A stretch of 64,000 nt of DNA. Origin: Ananas comosus (taxonomy: Eukaryota > Streptophyta > Magnoliopsida > Poales > Bromeliaceae). The notes under the pieces were generated by a model. The model ran no database searches, was not told the DNA's origin, and saw only the letters and a program-made list of their open reading frames with translations. The DNA is taken from positions 5,052,964-5,116,963 of the forward strand of contig NC_033641.1 in the NCBI RefSeq assembly GCF_001540865.1. Direction: 5' to 3'. How positions within the stretch are numbered: position 1 is the stretch's first letter; each line of letters begins with the position of its first letter. Both the position numbers and the translations under genes were made by a program. Positions 1 through 9,295 of this stretch are shown in pieces.

Positions 1-1238
1 GTAGATCTCATCCCTGAGACTACTCCAATCTCAAAGGCGCCCTATAGGATGGCACCGGCGGAGTTGAAAGAGCTGAGGGCACAACAGCAGGATCTTTTGG
101 ACAAGGGTTTCATTCGCCCGAGTGTTTCACCTTGGGGAGCACCGGTTTTATTTGTTAAGAAGAAGGACGGATCACTTCGCTTGTGTGTATCCATTGTCAA
201 GGATCAATGATTTATTTGATCAACTTCAAGGGTCGAGTGTGTATTCCAAGATAGACTTGCAGTCGGGATACCACCAGTTAAAGAATGCACCTGAGGATGC
301 ATCGAAGACGGCTTTTAGAACACGGTATGGACATTATGAGTTTACTGTTATGCCGTTTGGGCTTACTAATACTCCGACAGCTTTTATGGATCTAATGAAC
401 CGTGTTTTCAAGCCTTATCTAGACAGGTTCGTCGTGGTGTTCATCGATGACATCTTGATTTATTCCCGAAGTGACAAGGATCATGAAGAGCATTTAAGGC
501 TTGTACTTCAAATGCTTCGTGAAAATAAACTATATGCCAAGTTGAAGAAGTATGAGTTTTGGCTTAGAGAGGTAGCATTTTTGGGACACTTGATTTCTGG
601 ATCGGGCATAGCCGTGGATCCTAGGAAGATTGAAGCAATCAAGAATTGGCCTAGACCGACAAGTGTCACGGAGATCCGGAGTTTTCTTGGTTTGGCCGGC
701 TACTACCGGAGATTTGTTGAGGGGTTTGCCAAGTTATTTACTCCCCTCACGCGGCTCACACACAAAGGCACTAAATTCATTTGGAATGATGCATGTGAGA
801 GAAGCTTCCTAGAGTTTAAGCAAAGATTGACGACCGCCCCAATCCTAACCTTGCAAGTTGCTGGAGCAGGGTATGTGATTTATAGCAATGCTTCCTTTAA
901 TGGATTGGGCTGTGTTTTGATGCAGAATGGAAAGGTGATCGTTTATTCTTCTCGCCAACTGAAGGAATATGAAAGGAACTACCCTACACATGACTTGGAG
1001 TTGGCGGTCGTAGTCTTTGCATTAAAGCTATGGCGCCATTATCTTTATGGCGAGCGGTGTGAAGTGTACACGGATCACAAGAGCTTAAAGTATCTATTCA
1101 CTCAGAAGGAGTTGAACTTGAGGCAGCGCAGATGGTTGGTGCTACTCAAGGATTATGATTTGACGATTCTCTACCACCCGGGCAAGGTTAACGTGGTGGC
1201 AGATGCGCTAAGTCAAAAATCAACGGATAACTTAGCGA
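1..1238 (+). pseudogene. Ty3/gypsy pol fragment Z (RT-RNase H)
   Basis: Reverse transcriptase and RNase H portion of a Ty3/gypsy polyprotein, entering from the left edge. Visible: an RT N-terminal segment ([15 protein letters not shown]) at bases 31-75, the catalytic FIDDIL motif near 441-458, the RT connection ([11 protein letters not shown]), and RNase H motifs including DHKSLKYLF near 1075-1101. Around base 188 about 50 bp are missing, removing the conserved VDYRELN...KNKYPL stretch and shifting frame, so the copy is dead. Coding similarity stops near 1238, where LTR D begins; integrase is absent. This is probably the host copy into which D inserted, though the junction could also be a deletion. 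Confidence 0.88.
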
Positions 1239-1418
1239 TGCTTTTTAATATACCGAAAATTCGGAAAATAAAAATGTCGAACTTTAGTCAAATTGACCAA
1301 AGTGCGAGGACGGTACACTTCGGAAAGTCCGAAGGTGTTAAAATGATTAAAAGTGAGTTACGGGAGGTTTTCGAGAGCTATAGAATCAAATCTGCATTCT
1401 GCAGTTTTGAGCTCTCGG

Positions 1419-1660
1419 GGACCGGTCCCTGGTGGGAGAGACTGGTCCCCGAACGCGTATGAAGTGAGACAGCCGAAAAATCGCCTAAGTCCTGAGGAAT
1501 TAGCTCTCGGGAATCGGTCCCTGCCTGAGAGACCGGTCCCCGAGAGACCAGTCCCACCAGAGAGAGATCGGTCGCATTGCGCGCAACAGCTCTAGCTGCG
1601 CTAGGAGAGCTCTCGGAGACCGGTCCCTAGTCGGGGAGACCGGTCCCCGAGCCCGAAATC
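1419..1660. repeat. ACCGGT palindrome cluster (LTR D)
   Basis: Several GGGACCGGTCYC-type units plus one-mismatch relatives. Equivalent clusters occur at 7836-8130, 11430-11730, 13780-13990, 21365-21590, 29280-29580, 33950-34110 and 36370-36440, always at the same place in the LTR. Confidence 0.85.
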
Positions 1661-3436
1661 TGCCCAGTCCAGGCAGTTGAATAAGATGAAAGTTGAGGGG
1701 TTTATTAGCATTTTTGCAACCCAATGGTTATGTATGAGGGACATGAGGGCTTTTCTCTCATTCCACTCCCTCTCACACTCTCTCCTCTCTTTCTCTCTCT
1801 AGAAGGCAAAGAAGGAGAAGAAGAGGACAAGGAAGGGAAGGAAAAAGAAGAGGAAGAAGGTGAAGAAGAAGACAAGGAGAAGAAGAAAACCTCTCCTCTC
1901 CTTCTCTAGCTTGGAAAAGGAGCAAGTTTAGAGGTAAGCTTTGCCCCTTCTCATGCTAAATTCCAAACTAGGGTTTGGATTAACCTAGAAATGGTTTTAA
2001 TGGAGTATTTAGAGTCATTGAAGCTTCTTTTTGCTTCTTTAGAGATCAAAGCCATGGTTAAGCTCAAAGGTGAGCTTCAACCCACCTCTCATGGTGAAAT
2101 CCAAACTAGGGTTTGGAATGAGCTAGGAATGGTTTAGATGAACTCTTTAGAGTATATTGAAGCTACTTTTACTTCTCTAAGAGATCAAACCCTAGGTTTG
2201 ATGATGCTATGGAGCTAGGGCACCCAAATTGGGGCTTTTGCTCATGAGGATTTCTAAGTGCAATTGACCCTCTAGAAACCTAATTAGGGGTATTTCCGAC
2301 GCGTTGGTGCGCTCGGATTAACATTACGAAAAGCCGATGAAAAGATATGAGCAAAATGACCTATTAGAGTTTCGTTTTGCCGCAGGTAAAGAACGAAGGG
2401 TCTAAGAATCCCAAGAAAATCATCGGAGCATCTTTGAAAGCCTACGAGGTGGATGGTGCTTCTCAAACTCGTTGAACTTCTCTTTATGCCTAATGTGTCA
2501 TTCATTTGAGCATATATGTATATATTGTTGCATGCATTTTAGGGTAAAGTAATGATGAAAATGTAATGATGCATGATTGTGAGTACAACTTGTATAATAT
2601 GATGAATGATAACTATGTAAACATCGAAAACCCTATGTGTATGCATGAGAGAAAAGTGAGCACCTAAAGTGAGCAAAAGAACGGAATGACACAATGACCT
2701 AGATCGAGTGGCATTTGATAAAGTTAAAGTGAAACGACACTAGAGTTAGTGTGAGCCAAAGAACCAAAGTGATGTAAAGAATGATGAAAATGACAATGTG
2801 TAAAGTTAAAGTAAAGTGGGGCAATAAGAACGAGAAATGTAATGAACAAGAATGCTAGAGCTAGCAGAAGTAAAGAAATGTAAAGAATGTGATTGCATGA
2901 GTTTGCAACATAAAGTGATGTAAAGAACACTAGAGCTAGTGTAAAGTCAAGATTGAACTTATAAAATCCTTTGAGTTAAGGATATGATCATACTTGCTAT
3001 GAGTTCCGTGCTCGAGGGCGGTCGCTCCCCCTCGGGCGATGCGCTCCGGAGTTATGCATCACGGGTTGGAGTAAACCCGAAGGACGGTCCTAGCGGTTGA
3101 GTTCCTGCGATGATGGACTTAATGTGAAGCAAGTTAATGTGGCGACACCCCCGGGTTAGCCTCGAGATTAAAGAACAAAGTGCAAAGAACAAAGTGCAAA
3201 GAACAAGAACAAAGAGTAAAGTGAAAAGAATAAAGAATTTGCATAATCTGCATATGTTAATGTTGAGCATACTCCTTGCTTTATTTTCAGGCATATTAGC
3301 ATCATGTATAGATTGGTTACTATATACAGCTTATTCTTTCTATTATGCCTGAGTTAGTCCTAGTGGGAAAGTCGGTGATGTTGAGGCCGAACCCACTAGG
3401 AACTTCGTTGTAGTTCTCACCCCACTATTTCCACAG

Positions 3437-3469
3437 AGCCGGGACCGAGCGAGCCGGCGAGCGACCGAG
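3437..3469 (+). other. Predicted 33-nt leader microexon, LTR D
   Basis: Bounded on the left by CCACAG and on the right by GAG|GTAAAG. The inferred upstream intron is 1934-3436 and the inferred downstream intron 3470-4234, whose acceptor TTTTCAG lies 6 nt before the gag ATG. It contains no ATG. This copy has the complete set of splice signals in one uninterrupted stretch. Confidence 0.5.
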
Positions 3470-3921
3470 GTAAAGGTATCGTGCCTTAGTCAGAGGCCAC
3501 CAAAGTTGGGGTACATTTTGTTAGTAGACACCCTTTTATCATCTTTTGTACTTGATGATTAGTGATATAAAGAAAGAATGTAAAGCTTATTTTGAGGTAA
3601 ATGTGATGTAAGAAAGAAATGATGAAATTATGTAATAAAATGCAAAGAATCCTAAATGTAAAAGATGGATGCAATGTATATGATCTAAAATGAATCATAT
3701 TACTTGTGTAGATGTTTAGTTTTCCTTTCTTTCACTAATAGCTATTGCTTACCCTCATGTAAGCCGTTTGTGTATGTTTCCGCTAGTGCTTTTCTCTATT
3801 GATGAAAATGTACATGTGATGAGCCTTGGGCGGATAGGGGAAACTCTGTCCGCTCGGCGTCTGTTTGACGTGCTCGGGTCGGGCCAAATTGGCGTCGATC
3901 CCGGGGCGTGACAGATTAGCG

Positions 3922-3934
3922 TGGTATCAGAGCC
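3922..3934 (+). promoter_or_regulatory. Primer-binding site of element D
   Basis: TGGTATCAGAGCC, complementary to the 3' end of plant initiator-methionine tRNA, 8 bases after the LTR end GTGACA. This is the usual primer for plant chromovirus minus-strand DNA synthesis and fixes the plus orientation of D. It lies inside the predicted second leader intron. Confidence 0.9.
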
Positions 3935-4240
3935 AATAGTGAAAGAATAGGAATGGACCTAGAGACCCTTAGGATTGGAAGACCTTAAGGATCTAGGAAA
4001 CGTGAGTGACGTGGGATCAAAGTTAGCGAAAGCATGTGATTGGGTTAAGTAGGGACGTCTCTAATGTGATTAGAGGCTAATTTTAATTTTCGTTTATCCT
4101 CTACTTCTAGTGTGGTGTCGGGCGGCCGACGACATAACGCTTGAGGCAAGGATGAATGTGTATGTTGCTTTCGCCTGATTGGGTGTGGTCAAGTAATGTT
4201 GGTCAAGTGACTAATGCGAGTTGCTTCTTTTCAGGAAGCA

Positions 4241-5842
4241 ATGGCACCTCGTGGACGACCGCAGACAAGGTCGATGCCGGAGGAGCCGAACGTGGAGCCT
4301 GAGCGATCCGGAGCGAGGGGCGACGGAGAGCTTAGGGAGCAAATGGCCGCGCTTATCGGAGTAGTGCGGCAACAAGCGGAGTCTGTTCAACGCCAAGGCG
4401 AGCAGATTCAACGGCTCCAGGAGGCCTTGGAGCGACAACAAGCGACGGCGGCCCAGGCGGGTGTCGAGCATGTCGCGCCCCCTGTGGTAGTGCCAAGCGT
4501 GGACGAGGGAGCGGCGGCAGCAGCGGCTGTTCCAGTTACGGTAGTACCGGCCGGATCGGGAACCTCAAATCCCGATAGCGCGGCGGTAGAAGCGGAGCGA
4601 GAGCGCACGTTGGCGGCGCTTATACAATTCAAGAAGTTCGACCCACCTACCTTCGAGGGCGGTTTGGTGGAGCCGGCGGTCGTGGAGTCATGGATCGACT
4701 CAATGGAGACGCTCTTCGAGGATCTCAATACCTCGGAGAAGGATAAAGTGTACCTCGCCACCCATTCTCTTGAGAAAGCGGCAAAGGTGTGGTGGAAGCG
4801 AGTGAAGCGGGATCGTCCTACCGATCTCCCGCTCATGCTTTGGGAAGAGTTCAAGATAGCGGTGTTCGCGAACTACTTCCCCCACACGGTGAAGCGGAGG
4901 CTACAAGAAAAGTTCCGCAAGTTGAGACAGGGTGATCGATCGGTGGGAGAGTATGAGCAAGAATTCTCCCACATTATTGACTGCGTTCCCAATGTTGTTC
5001 GTGATGATCGGGACCGGGCGGATTGGTTCTTGCGAGGACTCCAACCCCGGATTTATGAGAAAGTGCAGATCTTGAAGTTGTCGACCTTTGCGGAGGTCTT
5101 TGATCGAGCTTTGTGGGCGGAGCACGGTAGCGCCCATGTACGTGAAGAGCGAGAAGCTATGGCCGAGTCGAAGGACAAGGGCAAGAAGAGAACGGCGGGC
5201 GGTGCCGGGGGCCGGCCAAACGCTAAGAAACCCCCTCGGTATCCTCGACAGCAGGCGAGGAATTGGAGACCGCCTCGATGTGTCATTTGTGGCGGTGAGC
5301 ACAAGGTGTCGACTTGCCCGCAGCGAGACGGCAAGTGTTTCAAGTGTGGCCAACCGGGACATCTTATCCGGGAGTGCCCGTCATGGACGTCGTCTGCGCC
5401 AACGGCGGCTTCAACACCGTCTACCCCGAGACAGCTTGCAGGGTTACCACCGGCGATATCGGCTGGACGCGCGTGAGCACCGCGTCAGCCGGAGGGATCG
5501 AGAGCGCCTAGCGGTCGAGTCTTTGCCGCTCAGGTGGAGGAGCAACAACCTGCAGCACCCGACGACGTCGTGGCAGGTATAATTGTGATTAAAGGCACTA
5601 GAGCTAGAGCAGTGTTTGATACAGGCGCATCTCATTCATTCATTAGCACTTCATTTGCTAAAACACATGGCATAGAGATGGTATACAATGAGAATTACTG
5701 GTGGGTGAACGCCCCAGAACATTCATTCAGTGTCCACAACGAGTGTTTGGCGTGTCCGGTGAAAATAGGCGATTGGATTATGCCGATTGATCTGCTAGTG
5801 CTAGATCAGATGTGGGGATTTGATGTTATCTTGGGGACCAAC
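4241..5842 (+). pseudogene. gag-protease of element D
   Basis: Gag capsid/nucleocapsid plus the start of pol. An Arg/Pro-rich and Gln-rich coiled-coil N-terminus is followed by the retrotransposon gag core ([30 protein letters not shown]) and a CCHC zinc knuckle (CFKCGQPGHLIREC) near 5338-5379. The same frame continues through an opal stop at 5474-5476, probably from CGA to TGA, into an aspartic protease with DTGASHSFI near 5620-5646. The reading is cut at 5842 by solo LTR E. The start ATG at 4241 sits 6 nt after a strong TTTTCAG acceptor and is the position shared by other gags here. Gag is almost intact; only the stop and the LTR insertion break it. Confidence 0.9.
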
Positions 5843-5843
5843 T

Positions 5844-8293
5844 TGTCACGCCCCGAGACCGCTACCAATTTGGTTCGGCCCCGGGCGCGTCGAACAGACG
5901 CCGAACGGACAGAGTCTCCCCTGTCCGCCCAAGGCTAACCAAACGATCATGTACAAGAATTTACCCCGGAATCAATTCATAAGTACACAATCACGAGAGC
6001 ACAACAAGTGCTAACAAGACGAGAGCAAGATACGAGTATAGAAACATATACAAGTACATCAAGAGAGAAGAGCTATCTATTACATTCATTTGACTTAATA
6101 CATTCAATTACATCTTTTACATTCTTCCAAAATATAAGTACAATCACTCGAACCTCACCCTATACATCATCTACTCTCAAATATAAAAGGGTGACAGCTA
6201 ATACAAAAGGGAGGTAGCTAATGCGACTAAAGCGCCGGGCCCTTACCGCGATCCTCGCGCTCACCGGGGACACCCGAACTGGAACCTGTAGTAAAATGGG
6301 GGTGAGAACTAACTTCCTTAGTTCCCAGTGGGTTCGGCCGCCGACTCCGCCGATCTCCCCACTAGGTCCAAGCGGGCACAAGTAGATATACCAATAGATG
6401 GATAGATAGATAGATAAGGAAGCTGTAAATGACGGAAATGAAGCTATTCTACTATGCCCAATCATAAATATATGAATGCATGTCCAATGAATTGGTAAGC
6501 AACTAACCTGTCATCATGTCCAAAGGTGAAGCTATTCACTCGTTCATTAACATCATTTACTTGTTCATTAATCTCATGGCTTACCCGAAGGCTCGCCTAC
6601 AGCTCACTAGCCATCTCGACACGTAGGGAGAATCAACTCACACTACGGACCCGAGACCGTCTGGCGGGGCCATATAGGCAATCCCTGGCGTGACCAACAT
6701 CCGGAGCGCACTACTTGTGTGGGGCTTCCATCACAAGATTTAACAGACCGTGAGCATGATCCAATCCTCTAAGCTCGAGGATACCCTGTCCTCTAGAGTC
6801 ACAGTCATCATATAGTCCATAGGTGTCACATACCCTATTAACTAGATTGTCCGTTTGTTCGCTATCGACTAGATGCCACTCGTTCATGGTTTACTATTGA
6901 CTAGATGCCACTCATTCATAGTTCATCATTTCCTTTACATTATAGGATTCACAATCTAGACCCAATCCTTATCAATCCAATATATCAAATATCCAATGTA
7001 CGCTACGATATCATCAAGGATGGCATAAGGAAAGGCAATGCATGATAATCCTATAATGCAATAATACAAGATGCAGAATCGACGTGTACTAAGACATAGA
7101 AGGGAGCCCGATTGCTTCGGGATGGACACCACCCACCTTTTGGCGATGCCGCGATGATAGAAAACCCGACGTTGCGGTCGTTGCACGCCGCTTCAACTCC
7201 TCGGGGCGAAGCGAGCCCTCGAGTACCCGATTCGGCGATTTCTCCGCACCTGCTCGTCGGATCGGCAAACCGTTTTCGCCGACGCGTTCCGAGACCTAGC
7301 AATTAGGTTTACGACCTATTAAAATAGATCAAAACCCTAAATTTCCCAAAACCCCAATCCGTGCCCTAAAATGGCAACGGGAAGGAAATCCACGGTGCGA
7401 GCTTCGATTGTGAGCTCGAACCTTCCATTTATCCCTAATAGGTTCCATTTGAACCAATTCTAAACCCTAAAACCTCCAAACCCTAAAAATACCATTAAAG
7501 GGGTTTGGACCTTACCTCTCGTCAAGACTCCTTCAAGCTTGAGGGAGAGGGAGAGAAGAAGATGTCTTCTTCTTCTTCTTCTTAGTCTTCTCTTTCTCTT
7601 CTTCTTCTTCTCTTTCTTTCTTCTTCTCTTTCTTTCTTCTCCTTCCTTTCCTCCTTCTTCCCTTTCTTTTCTTTTCTTTCCTAGAGAGAGAAAGGGAAGG
7701 AGTGAGAGAGAGAGAAAGAGCAGCTGAGAGAGAGTGAGAGGGGTCCCCCACCTCTAATAAAGGCTATTTTGCAAATAGCCCCCTCAACTTCTCACCTCTA
7801 TGATCAGCCCTCTCTGGGCATTTTCGCAGCGAGGGACCGGTCCCAGCTCGGGGAGACCGGTCCCCGAAAGCTGCCATTTCGAGCAGAGGGGATTTCGCGT
7901 TCGGAAACCGGTTCTTGCTTGAGAGACCGGTCCCCGGGAGACCGGTCCTTGTCCGAGAGACCGGTTCCCGAGAGCTGCATTCTCGGGACTTAGCCAAATT
8001 TGGCTAAGTCTCGCCAGGCCAACGTTCGGGAACCGGTCCCTGCCCACCAGGGACCGGTCTCATCAGAGACCTCCGCAACCCAGCCTGATGGAACCGGTCC
8101 CTCCCTGCCAGGGACCGGTCCCCGAGAGCAATTCTGCTCCAGTGCAAGTTTTGCAAGCTGGGTCTTCCGGGCCTTCTTCAATGCACTTTATGCTTATACG
8201 CCTTCGGGCTTTCCGAAGCTTACGCACTCGACCAGTTAGTTCGATTCTGACCGAAGTCTATTCCTCTGAGATTTCGATGATTCACTTCCTACA
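5844..8293 (-). mobile_element. Solo LTR E inserted in element D pol
   Basis: Complete minus-oriented LTR, TGTCACGCCCC at the left and CTTCCTACA at the right, flanked by CCAAC (5838-5842 and 8294-8298) with one extra T at 5843. Coding sequence of D resumes directly on the right (codons for WLSK), so it is a clean insertion followed by LTR-LTR recombination. Inside, in sense order: ACCGGT cluster (7836-8130), CT/GA-rich tract (7555-7735), donor GAG|GTAAGG at 7515, hairpin module (6306-6366), acceptor CTACAG at 6286. Its body resembles LTR H, while its first bases resemble family B, suggesting a mosaic. Confidence 0.9.
6247..6285 (-). other. Predicted 39-nt leader microexon, LTR E
   Basis: Minus strand: CTACAG acceptor ending at 6286, donor GCG|GTAAGG starting at 6246. 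It is 39 nt rather than the 33 nt seen in most copies, so 6 nt longer and still a multiple of three. Predicted upstream intron 6286-7515. Confidence 0.42.
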
Positions 8294-9295
8294 CCAACCT
8301 GGCTCTCCAAGTTACTATGCGGTGATAATTGTGAAAGCAATGGGCTGATCACTTTTTCGTGAAGCCTAATCAGAGAGTTGGTCTGACCAAGCGTTGCAAT
8401 AGTAGGCGGCTTCCGGCGACCATATCGTCTGTAAGCGAGCGGACGAAAATGATCAAAGGAGTGTCTGTAAGCCCTATTTGGCAACATGTGTGGATGCTTC
8501 GAAAAGAAGAGTAGTACCCAGACAGTTGGGAGATATTGAGTAGTATGCGAGTCCGGATGTATTTCCGGCGGAGTTACCGGGACTGCCACCGGACCGGGAA
8601 GTTGAGTTTGTCATTGACTTGATTCCCGGGGCGGAACCAGTTTCGAAGGCGCCGTATAGAATGGCACCGGTGGAGTTAAAGGAGCTAAAAGGTCAACTAC
8701 AAGACTTGCTCGATAAGGGCTTTGTGAGGCCAAGTGTGTCACCGTGGGGAGCTCCGGTGCTATTTGTGAAGAAAAAGGACGGTACACTTCGACTCTGCGT
8801 AGATTATCGCGAGTTGAACAAAGTAACGATAAAGAACAAGTACCCGTTGTCGAGAATTGACGATCTATTCGATCAGTTGCAAGGGTCCAAGGTGTATTCG
8901 AAAATTGATCTCCAATCGGGATATCATCAGTTAAAGATCAGGCCGAAGGATGTGCACAAGACGGCGTACCGTACGCGGTATCGCCATTATGAGTTCACGG
9001 TAATGCCGTTTGGGCTTACTAACGCCCCGGCAGCATTTATGGACTTGATGAATCGAGTCTTTAGGCCATTGTTGGATCGATGCGTCGTGGTATTTATAGA
9101 CGACGTGTTGGTTTATTCGAAAAGTGAAGAGGAGCATGAAGAGCATCTGAGAGCGGTGTTGCAGATACTCAGACAAGAGAAGCTCTATGCAAAGTTAAAG
9201 AAATGTGACTTTTGGCTAAAGGAGGTCACATTCTTGGGTCATGTGGTATCGGGCGACGGAGTTTCGGTAGACCCGAAGAAAGTGGAGGCGATCAA
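8294..9295 (+). pseudogene. RT segment of element D, after LTR E
   Basis: Continuation of D pol after solo LTR E. First a decayed protease-RT linker with a stop, then an open RT from about 8619: RT N-terminus, [19 protein letters not shown] near 8794-8850, the catalytic FIDDVLVYS near 9097-9123, and [22 protein letters not shown] at the end. Similarity stops at 9295, immediately before RNase H, where a B-family LTR lacking its first 44 or so bases begins. No RNase H or integrase of D survives here. Confidence 0.88.

Larger units (their letters stand above)
1239..3913 (+). mobile_element. 5' LTR of Tekay-like element D
   Basis: LTR in plus orientation ending GGGGCGTGACA at 3913, followed 8 bases later by an initiator-Met primer site. 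The left border is approximate, placed where pol homology of Z ends. Order inside: start block shared with remnant K, ACCGGT palindrome cluster (about 1419-1660), GA-rich leader (1795-1900), splice-donor-like site at 1934, a diverged tandem duplication of about 145 bp (about 1931-2075 and 2076-2215) that carries a second donor-like AAAG|GTGAGC, a hairpin module (3359-3416), an acceptor at 3436, and terminal hairpins. No protein-coding capacity is evident; low-complexity open frames across the GA and ACCGGT runs are composition effects. Confidence 0.85.

Noticed and set aside
1724..1909. Glu/Lys-rich frame over the GA-rich tract of LTR D, and equivalents at 7533-7751, 28978-29220 and 33629-33907
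   Set aside because: Microsatellite translation; same purine-rich tract recurs in every LTR.
7769..8239. Frames rich in RDRSPRDRS or PVPERPV over the ACCGGT clusters
   Set aside because: Open in several frames at once because of the repeat; no start context or conservation of reading frame.
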